From Flavobacteriales bacterium CG18_big_fil_WC_8_21_14_2_50_32_9 (GTDB taxonomy: Bacteria > Bacteroidota > Bacteroidia > Flavobacteriales_E > Vicingaceae): a stretch of DNA of 6,997 nt. The stretch covers positions 444 through 7,440 of the forward strand of contig PCUH01000135.1 in the NCBI GenBank assembly GCA_002770955.1, given 5' to 3'. The first letter of the stretch is position 1; each line of letters starts with the position of its first letter. Below the pieces are notes generated by a model. It was not told where the DNA came from and did no database searches. It saw nothing but the letters and a program-made list of their open reading frames with translations. Of this stretch, positions 1 to 5,017 are shown in pieces. The position numbers and the translations under genes are program-made.

Positions 1-222
1 ATACTATTGTTGGCGGTGCTGCTAATGGTTGTGATAGTGTTGTTACTCTTAATTTAACCATCAACAACTCTGCAACAGGTACAGATGTACAAACTGCTTG
101 TAACAGCTATACTTGGATTGATAACAACACTTACACTACAAGCAACAATACAGCTACGTATACTATCGTTGGCGGTGCTACTAATGGTTGTGATAGTGTG
201 GTTACCTTAGATTTAACTATTA
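1..222 (+). repeat. In-frame tandem repeat, 159-bp (53-residue) period
   Basis: Positions 1-63 and 160-222 align without gaps at about 54 of 63 bases. Most differences are silent or conservative (for example Asn to Asp near the end). The period of 159 bp is a whole number of codons. The visible piece is one full unit plus the start of the next, and the first copy is cut by the window edge, so the array probably continues upstream. Cys10 and Cys63 of the visible protein occupy the same repeat position. Confidence 0.85.
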
Positions 223-698
223 CAACTGTAGATAATTCTACCACTCTAAATGTCAATACTATTTCAGCTAATCAAAATAGTGCTAGCTACCAATGGTTAG
301 ATTGTGATAATGGTAATGCAATAATTTCAGGAGCAACAGCACAAAACTTTACACCAACTGTAACAGGAAATTATGCGGTAGAAGTTACTTTAGGATCTTG
401 TGTGGACACTTCTACTTGTACAAATGTTATCATTACCAATATTGATGAAGTTGGAATGGAAAATATAAACATCTATCCTAACCCAACAAAAGATGATATT
501 AATGTTGAACTTCCTTTAAATGAATTTACATCTGTTGAAGTTAAAATTTACAGTGTTACAGGAAAATTAGTTTATAAAAACGCTCAACATAATGTTAATA
601 AACTAGTAATTAATACTGCAAATTGGGATAAAGGATTGTATTTTATTCAGCTAATAAGCAACAATCAAACAATCACTAAAAAAATAATAAAACAATAA
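1..698 (+). CDS. C-terminal part of a secreted repeat protein with a T9SS type A sorting domain (5' end outside the window)
   Basis: The reading frame is open from position 3 to the TAA at 696-698, giving 231 visible residues; the true start lies upstream. Residues 1-20 and 54-73 are two copies of a module containing IVGGA.NGCDSVVTL, 53 residues apart, with TACNSYTWIDNNTYTTSNN between them. This Cys-containing Thr/Asn-rich repeat is common in large Bacteroidota surface proteins. Residues about 75-150 look like an Ig-like beta domain (YQWLDCDNG, then GNYAVEV and two further Cys). Residues about 155-231 are a T9SS type A sorting domain, with IYPNP at 157-161, then VEVKIYSVTGKLV, GLYFIQL and a basic end (KKIIKQ). 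In that family the domain directs passage through the outer membrane by the type IX system and is removed or exchanged for a surface anchor. The function of the rest, perhaps adhesin or enzyme, cannot be told. The GTG at 198 is an internal Val codon, not a start. Confidence 0.9.
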   Translation, partial: TIVGGAANGCDSVVTLNLTINNSATGTDVQTACNSYTWIDNNTYTTSNNTATYTIVGGATNGCDSVVTLDLTITTVDNSTTLNVNTISANQNSASYQWLDCDNGNAIISGATAQNFTPTVTGNYAVEVTLGSCVDTSTCTNVIITNIDEVGMENINIYPNPTKDDINVELPLNEFTSVEVKIYSVTGKLVYKNAQHNVNKLVINTANWDKGLYFIQLISNNQTITKKIIKQ

Positions 699-717
699 AA
701 CTCATATTTATCAAGCA

Positions 718-752
718 CAAAAAACCCACATAGAATTTATGTGGGTTTTTTG
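718..752. terminator. Strong bidirectional intrinsic terminator between convergent genes
   Basis: A perfect 15-bp inverted repeat (718-732 with 738-752) closes a 5-base loop GAATT. The stem reads CAAAAAACCCACATA on the left and its exact complement on the right. It therefore presents a GC-containing stem followed by six T on the plus strand (746-751) and, by symmetry, six T on the minus strand. It lies 20 bases past the stop of the plus-strand repeat protein and about 120 bases past the stop of the minus-strand zinc-ribbon gene, as expected for a terminator shared by convergent genes. Confidence 0.9.
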
Positions 753-780
753 TTTATGGTAAAATATGCTAAAGAGATAT

Positions 781-870
781 CTGATAAATTTCAGCGTTCC
801 TTGAAATTTTCAGAAACCTGTCTGCCTCAGGATGATGATGTTGAAGGTTAGCCCCCGATAGCTTTCGGGA
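781..870. repeat. Cluster of short palindromes (REP-like intergenic sequence)
   Basis: This non-coding stretch is made of short inverted repeats in a row: CTGA/TCAG at 781-794, TGAAA/TTTCA at 802-812, CAGA/TCTG at 811-824, CCTG/CAGG at 817-831, and CCCGA/TCGGG at 854-869. The last begins one base after the stop codon of the minus-strand gene (stop at 871-873). It has an obvious relative at 6859-6876, matching at 15 of 18 bases. Palindromes of this kind are, from general knowledge, dispersed in intergenic DNA of many Bacteroidota. None has a T-tract, so terminator activity is doubtful. Copy number in this genome is unknown. Confidence 0.55.
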
Positions 871-1263
871 TTAAACAAACTCACTAAAATCTATCGCATC
901 TTCACCAAAAGTTTGAAAAACATCTTTAGCCACTAAATAAGTGCTTTTGTTTCCTGCTTTTTTGGAAAAATACAACTCATACTCCATGTTATCTTCATCT
1001 GAAATCATGTTTATCATAGCGTGATCCTTTTGTTTTTTTGCTGACAAATCAACTTTACAAAGCGGACAGAAAAATTCTACCAATTCGCCTTTTTCTAAAT
1101 GAAATTTAGGGTGCGTTTTATAGCTGTATTCTCCAATTTTTGGATTTAATAAAATTAATCCCTTATGTTTTCTTTCGGTTTTGGTTGCAAAAACCAATTG
1201 TCCTCCTACATTCAAATGCCCTTTACATGAGGGACATAAATAATCATTGTCTTTAAAACTCAT
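871..1263 (-). CDS. Conserved hypothetical protein with two CxxC motifs (zinc-ribbon-like)
   Basis: This 130-residue cytoplasmic protein has no signal peptide or membrane segment. Two CxxC knuckles are visible: CPSC at residues 10-13, right after the start, and CPLC at 66-69, preceded by an aromatic strand (LVEFFCPLC). Four cysteines in two pairs are the usual tetrahedral zinc site of a zinc ribbon, so structural Zn2+ binding is likely by inference. Between the knuckles lie a basic stretch (KTERKHKG) and GLILLNPKIGEYSY. After the second comes a beta-rich half (EYELYFSKKAGNKSTYLVAKD) and an acidic tail ending DAIDFSEFV. The ATG at 1261-1263 leads directly into the first knuckle, which supports this start; there is no Shine-Dalgarno, only an A-rich leader. 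I recall similar proteins in other Bacteroidota but no assigned function. It is transcribed alone, divergent from the oxidoreductase gene and convergent with the T9SS cargo gene. A nucleic-acid-binding or regulatory role is possible but unproven. Confidence 0.8.
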   Translation of the reverse strand: MSFKDNDYLCPSCKGHLNVGGQLVFATKTERKHKGLILLNPKIGEYSYKTHPKFHLEKGELVEFFCPLCKVDLSAKKQKDHAMINMISDEDNMEYELYFSKKAGNKSTYLVAKDVFQTFGEDAIDFSEFV

Positions 1264-1291
1264 AGTTTTTTATTTTTATTTTTTATGGTTA

Positions 1292-1322
1292 TAAATTTAT
1301 GCTATTTTTTCTATCCTAACAA
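1292..1322 (-). promoter_or_regulatory. Possible Bacteroidota-type promoter for the zinc-ribbon gene
   Basis: Read on the minus strand, TTG (1320-1322) is followed after 20 bases by TAAATTTA (1292-1299). This resembles the -33 TTG / -7 TAnnTTTG pattern of Bacteroidota housekeeping promoters, with one mismatch in the final base. It would place transcription start roughly 20-25 bases ahead of the ATG at 1263. The AT-rich context makes chance matches common. Confidence 0.35.
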
Positions 1323-1383
1323 TGAATTTTCGCATAATGTTCATAAAATTTTATTTCTCGAAATTATTTCTAAAAAAGTTAAG

Positions 1384-1391
1384 CATCTTTG
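1384..1391 (+). promoter_or_regulatory. Possible -7 element ahead of the oxidoreductase-nuclease pair
   Basis: CATCTTTG matches the Bacteroidota -7 consensus TAnnTTTG except for the first base, and there is no clear TTG about 20 bases upstream. If used, transcription would start only about 5-12 bases before the TTG codons at 1406 and 1412, giving a very short leader. The call is tentative. Confidence 0.25.
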
Positions 1392-1405
1392 CAGTCTAAT
1401 TAAAA

Positions 1406-2974
1406 TTGATTTTGCAAGAAAATTTTCAACTTATAGAAATTACAGTAACACCCGAAGAAGCTGCTAGTGATGTTTACATTCGACAACTTATAGCTTCAAC
1501 AACTAAGTTTGAGGATTTTGAATTTCAAATTGTAAGACGTTCTATTGATGCCCGAAAAAAACAAGTAAAATTCAACCTGAAAATTGAAATTTATACCGAT
1601 AAAAAACCCACTCTTTTTCAAGCAAAAAAAATTATTCCAATAACGAGTAAACAATCTGCTGTGGTGATAGGTTTTGGTCCTGCTGGAATGTTTGCAGCTC
1701 TTAAACTATTAGAAAAGAACATCAAACCCATCGTAATAGAAAGAGGTAAATCGGTAAGAAACAGACGAAGAGATTTAGCTAACATTACCAAAAACCAAAT
1801 CCTAAATCCCGAATCGAATTATTGTTTTGGCGAAGGCGGTGCAGGAACTTTTTCTGATGGTAAACTTTACACCCGTTCTACCAAAAGAGGCGATGTAAAA
1901 GAAGTGTTACAACTTTTGGTTCAACACGGAGCTGACGAAAGTATTCTGATTGATGCTCATCCGCACATTGGTACCAATAAATTGCCTAAAGTAGTAGAAG
2001 CTATTAGAAATACCATTATAGAAAATGGTGGAGAAATTCATTTTGAAAGTAAACTTACCGATTTGTTGATAAAAAACAACGCCATTAAAGGTGTTGAAAT
2101 CAACAACGATACTATTATTGAAACGTCTAATGTAATTCTGGCAACAGGACATTCAGCAAGAGATATTTTTTATTTGTTGGATAAGAAAAAAATTAAGTTG
2201 GAAGCTAAACCTTTTGCTGTTGGCGTAAGAGTGGAACATCCACAAGAGTTAATTGATAAAATTCAATACCATTGTGATGTTCGAAATGAGTATTTGCCTC
2301 CTGCATCATACAAATTGGTTACTCAAGTTAAAAACCGAGGTGTTTTTTCTTTTTGTATGTGTCCGGGTGGAATTATAGCTCCTTGTGCTACCGCTCCTGG
2401 AGAAATTGTAACCAACGGTTGGTCGCCATCCAAAAGAAATAACCCTTTTGCAAACTCAGGAATTGTAGTAGCTGTAGAAGCTGAAGATTTAAAACCTTAC
2501 GAGCAATTTGGTGCATTGGCAGGATTAAAACTGCAAGAAAATATGGAACGAAAAGCATTTGTTGCTGGTAAAAATGATGAACAAAACAATTTCGGACAAA
2601 TAGCTCCAGCCCAACGCCTGGTAGATTTTATTGAAAGCCGAGTTTCGACTTCATTGCCCGATTGCTCTTACAAACCGGGAGTTGTTTCCGCTGCTGTTCA
2701 TCAACTATTTCCTAAGCAAATTACTGAACGATTACAGCAAGGTTTTAGAGATTTTGGCAAAAAAATGAACGGTTTTTTAATACATGAAGCTATTGTTGTT
2801 GCTGTGGAAAGCAGAACTTCCTCTCCTGTAAAAATCCCACGAGATAGAGAAACCCTACAGCATCCTGAAATAAAAGGCTTATATCCTTGCGGTGAAGGAG
2901 CTGGATATGCAGGTGGTATTGTTTCTGCTGCCATTGACGGACAAAAATGTGCGGAGAAAATTGCAGAACTATAA
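1406..2974 (+). CDS. FAD-dependent oxidoreductase (COG2509-type FAD-dependent dehydrogenase)
   Basis: The protein has 522 residues. Residues 1-80 form the N-terminal alpha/beta domain typical of the family (ITVTPEEAAS, then RRSIDARKKQVKFNLKIEIY). A Rossmann FAD-binding fold follows: VVIGFGPAGMFAALK with GxGxxG at 89-94, and the acidic strand end with IERG at 111-114. Family motifs come next: FGEGGAGTFSDGKLYTR at 141-157, ILATGHSARD at 244-253, FCMCPGG at 316-322, and a C-terminal FAD-contact segment with CGEGAGYAGG at 495-504. It is soluble; substrate and electron partner are unknown for the family. An in-frame TAA at 1397-1399 and no ATG before the Rossmann motif force a non-ATG start: TTG at 1406, or TTG at 1412. 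Both keep the conserved N-terminal strand intact. The stop is one base from the ATG of the nuclease gene, indicating a shared transcript and probable translational coupling. Family assignment is firm; physiological role is not. Confidence 0.93.
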   Translation: MILQENFQLIEITVTPEEAASDVYIRQLIASTTKFEDFEFQIVRRSIDARKKQVKFNLKIEIYTDKKPTLFQAKKIIPITSKQSAVVIGFGPAGMFAALKLLEKNIKPIVIERGKSVRNRRRDLANITKNQILNPESNYCFGEGGAGTFSDGKLYTRSTKRGDVKEVLQLLVQHGADESILIDAHPHIGTNKLPKVVEAIRNTIIENGGEIHFESKLTDLLIKNNAIKGVEINNDTIIETSNVILATGHSARDIFYLLDKKKIKLEAKPFAVGVRVEHPQELIDKIQYHCDVRNEYLPPASYKLVTQVKNRGVFSFCMCPGGIIAPCATAPGEIVTNGWSPSKRNNPFANSGIVVAVEAEDLKPYEQFGALAGLKLQENMERKAFVAGKNDEQNNFGQIAPAQRLVDFIESRVSTSLPDCSYKPGVVSAAVHQLFPKQITERLQQGFRDFGKKMNGFLIHEAIVVAVESRTSSPVKIPRDRETLQHPEIKGLYPCGEGAGYAGGIVSAAIDGQKCAEKIAEL

Positions 2975-2975
2975 A

Positions 2976-3914
2976 ATGAGCAACTCAAAAAAAATAATTA
3001 TCCTACTTGTCGTTATTTTATTGATTATTTTGTTGATTTTCGCATACATTACCTACAACTCCTACCAACAAAAACAAGCTAAAAACAACCTAACAGAAAC
3101 TCATTCCTATCCTACTCAACAAACATCAACGATATTAATTGATACAACAAAAAACGAAGAACAAGATTTAATTGACACTTCTTCTTTAGTAAAAAACACT
3201 GGAAAAAATTCACTTTCACAAAAGCCGAATGAAATACCCAATTTAGAACTTCCCCAGCTATTAAAAAACGAAAAAGTGATTACGCACACTGGTTTTCAAT
3301 TGGTATATAGTGAAGCTCATGAACAAGCTAAATGGGTTTGCTACCAATTCACGAAAGCCGAAACCAATAAAATGGCAAATCGTTCGGACAATTTTAGAGA
3401 AGATGTAAAAATCAAAACCAATTCAGCCACAGACAATGATTACAAAGGCTCTGGATATGACAGAGGACATTTAGCTCCAGCTGGCGACATGAGTTGGTCG
3501 GGAGAAGCCATGAGTTGTTCTTTTTATTACAGCAACATGAGTCCTCAAACGCCCAGTTTTAATAGAGGTATTTGGAAAAAACTAGAAGAACAAGTTAGAA
3601 GTTGGGTAGCTATTTACGACACACTTTATGTAGTTACTGGTCCAGTTTTAGAAGCTGATTTACCTTTTATCGGAGCAAATCAAGTAAGTATTCCCAACTT
3701 TTATTACAAAGTTATTTTAGATGCAAAAAAAGAACGAAAGGAAGCTATTGGATTTGTTATGCCCAACAAAAAATCAAACTTATCTATTCAAAATTATGTA
3801 GTTACAATTGATAGTGTTGAAAAATTGACTGGAATTGATTTTTTCTACCAATTGCCTAGTGAAATTGAAAACCAAATTGAAAGAAAAGTTTGTGTATCCT
3901 GTTGGAGATGGTAA
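2976..3914 (+). CDS. Membrane-anchored DNA/RNA non-specific endonuclease (NucA/EndA-like, DRGH family)
   Basis: The protein has 312 residues. It begins MSNSKK, followed by a hydrophobic segment at about 7-28 (IIILLVVILLIILLIF), an uncleaved-looking signal anchor. The basic N-terminus should stay inside, placing the rest in the periplasm or outside. A low-complexity Thr/Asn/Gln linker spans about 30-95. The nuclease domain covers about 100-305, with DRGHLAPAGDM at 162-172 (His165 being the expected general base), SNMSPQTPSFNRGIW at 186-200 (Asn196 being the expected Mg2+ ligand), LYVVTGPVLE and the late IGFVMPN strand. Such enzymes cut single- and double-stranded DNA and RNA without sequence preference, for nutrition, DNA turnover or defence; which applies here is unknown. 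I chose the ATG at 2976 because it starts the signal anchor and lies one base after the upstream stop. An earlier in-frame ATG at 2892 would overlap the oxidoreductase gene by 83 bases and add 28 residues ahead of the anchor. No immunity protein is visible nearby. Confidence 0.92.
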   Translation: MSNSKKIIILLVVILLIILLIFAYITYNSYQQKQAKNNLTETHSYPTQQTSTILIDTTKNEEQDLIDTSSLVKNTGKNSLSQKPNEIPNLELPQLLKNEKVITHTGFQLVYSEAHEQAKWVCYQFTKAETNKMANRSDNFREDVKIKTNSATDNDYKGSGYDRGHLAPAGDMSWSGEAMSCSFYYSNMSPQTPSFNRGIWKKLEEQVRSWVAIYDTLYVVTGPVLEADLPFIGANQVSIPNFYYKVILDAKKERKEAIGFVMPNKKSNLSIQNYVVTIDSVEKLTGIDFFYQLPSEIENQIERKVCVSCWRW

Positions 3915-4033
3915 TGCTACATTTTTATTCTATTTCATCTTATAAATAAAGATTTCTATATCTGTTTTTTTACTTTTTATCGAAGTTAAGATTGTAGTAA
4001 TAGTGAGGTAACAAAGCCACTTAATTATAAATC

Positions 4034-4041
4034 TAAATTTG
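4034..4041 (+). promoter_or_regulatory. Possible -7 element for the phosphatase gene
   Basis: TAAATTTG is an exact match to the Bacteroidota -7 consensus TAnnTTTG and lies 22 bases before the ATG at 4064. It sits in a 149-bp gap after the nuclease stop, which suggests a separate transcript. No clear -33 TTG is seen at the usual distance. Confidence 0.4.
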
Positions 4042-4063
4042 TTGTGTACTAATTAAAAATATT

Positions 4064-4933
4064 ATGAACACAACTGAGAATCTTGCACCTAATTTAGCTC
4101 CTAAAAGTATCAAAAATCAATTGTTAGATTCAAAAAAACTAAAACTCAAATATCTTTCACTTTATAAAAAAAACAAAGACTTAATAAGCAGTTTAAACTA
4201 TGCTAAAGTAATTCAAAATGGAGTATTGCCCAAAGAACGTCATTTTAAAAAGTTGTTTAAAGATTATTTTATTCTATACGAATCTCAATCTTATGTTAGT
4301 GGTGATTTTTATTGGATAGGTGAAGTGAATAATCATCATGTTTTCGCTGTTGGAGATTGCACTGGACACGGTGTTCCTGGTGCTTTATTAACAATGCTAG
4401 CCCAAAGTTTTTTGAATTATATTATTTTAGGAAAACAGATGCACAACCCTAGTGAAATTCTAAAAGAATTTGATAAAAAGTTTATCGAAACTTTTTCCAA
4501 TGATGATGAAGGAACATTCCATAACGATTGGATAGATATTGCTTTATGTTGTTTTGATAAAGAAAAAAATACATTGCATTTTGCTGGAGCAAAAAGAAAA
4601 ATTTTAATCGTTTCTAACAATCAATCTTATTTATACGCAGGAAGCAATTACCCAATTGGAGGTTGGCAGTTAGAAAAAAATAGAACTTTTGATTTGCATA
4701 CAATTGAAATTCAACCAAATGACATTGTTTATTTAGGTTCAGATGGTTTTCAAGATCAAATTGGAGGTGAAAAATACAAAAAATTTGGTTCTAAAAATTT
4801 ACATAAACTACTCACACAAATTTCCTCCCTCAGTAGTGAAGAACAGAAAACACAACTAAAAACTACATTTGAAAACTGGAAATCTTCTTCCGAACAATTG
4901 GACGATGTTTGTATCATGGGTATTCGTTTTTGA
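4064..4933 (+). CDS. Stand-alone SpoIIE/RsbU-type PP2C family serine phosphatase
   Basis: The protein has 289 residues. Residues about 15-55 form a charged, probably helical or coiled-coil linker ending NYAKVIQNGVLP, matching the (Y)AKxIQxxxLP signature that precedes SpoIIE domains in Bacteroidota. The catalytic PP2C-like domain covers about 60-289: VSGDFYW with Asp81, VGDCTGHGVPGALLTML with Asp98, DWIDIALC with Asp158, YLGSDGFQDQIG with Asp227, and the terminal QLDDVCIMG with Asp280/Asp281. The metal-binding aspartates expected for Mn2+/Mg2+ catalysis are therefore present. Family members dephosphorylate phosphoserine/threonine on partner proteins, classically STAS anti-sigma-factor antagonists. 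Most Bacteroidota relatives carry N-terminal sensor regions (TPR, 7TM, PAS, GAF); here there are only about 60 residues ahead of the catalytic domain and no membrane segment, so input must come from a partner. No STAS or HPK/RsbW-like gene is in the window. Two consecutive stops (TGA TAG) end the gene. The N-terminal NLAPNLAP stutter is a small oddity. Confidence 0.92.
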   Translation: MNTTENLAPNLAPKSIKNQLLDSKKLKLKYLSLYKKNKDLISSLNYAKVIQNGVLPKERHFKKLFKDYFILYESQSYVSGDFYWIGEVNNHHVFAVGDCTGHGVPGALLTMLAQSFLNYIILGKQMHNPSEILKEFDKKFIETFSNDDEGTFHNDWIDIALCCFDKEKNTLHFAGAKRKILIVSNNQSYLYAGSNYPIGGWQLEKNRTFDLHTIEIQPNDIVYLGSDGFQDQIGGEKYKKFGSKNLHKLLTQISSLSSEEQKTQLKTTFENWKSSSEQLDDVCIMGIRF

Positions 4934-4976
4934 TAGTAATTATAAAGTTAACATACTCAATACACATAGATTTTAG

Positions 4977-4984
4977 TATTTTTG
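4977..4984 (+). promoter_or_regulatory. Possible -7 element for recJ
   Basis: TATTTTTG matches TAnnTTTG exactly and lies 33 bases before the recJ ATG in an 84-bp intergenic gap. No convincing -33 TTG is present at the usual spacing, and the region is T-rich, so chance is possible. Confidence 0.35.
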
Positions 4985-5017
4985 TTTTTACATTTTTTTT
5001 AAAACAAACTTTTTCAG

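Noticed and set aside
1..222. CRISPR-like or non-coding direct repeats
   Set aside because: The repeats are in-frame coding modules with a 159-bp period and no repeat-spacer pattern.
198..698. GTG at 198 as the start of a 166-residue protein
   Set aside because: The same frame is open to the left edge and encodes the preceding repeat copy; the GTG is an internal Val codon in a repeat.
1285..1467. 60-residue plus-strand reading frame
   Set aside because: Phe/Lys/Ser-rich AT-driven composition; it spans the divergent promoter region and overlaps the oxidoreductase N-terminus in another frame.
1907..2152. 81-residue minus-strand frame
   Set aside because: Antisense to the well-supported oxidoreductase; no family features.
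2892..2975. Extended start of the nuclease gene at ATG 2892
   Set aside because: It would overlap the upstream gene by 83 bases and place 28 unrelated residues ahead of a canonical signal anchor; ATG 2976 fits both spacing and domain layout.
2701..2988. 95-residue minus-strand frame
   Set aside because: Antisense to the conserved C-terminal FAD segment of the oxidoreductase; composition reflects the opposite strand.
2976..3914. Nuclease as part of a toxin-immunity or phage-defence module
   Set aside because: No immunity protein, delivery domain or defence partner is visible; family and anchor fit a general extracytoplasmic nuclease equally well.
3950..3972. Terminator after the nuclease gene (AGAT/ATCT stem with a T run)
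   Set aside because: Only four pairs, mostly A/T; the T run is not meaningful in such AT-rich DNA.
4417..4620. 67-residue minus-strand frame
   Set aside because: Antisense to the catalytic core of the phosphatase with no independent support.
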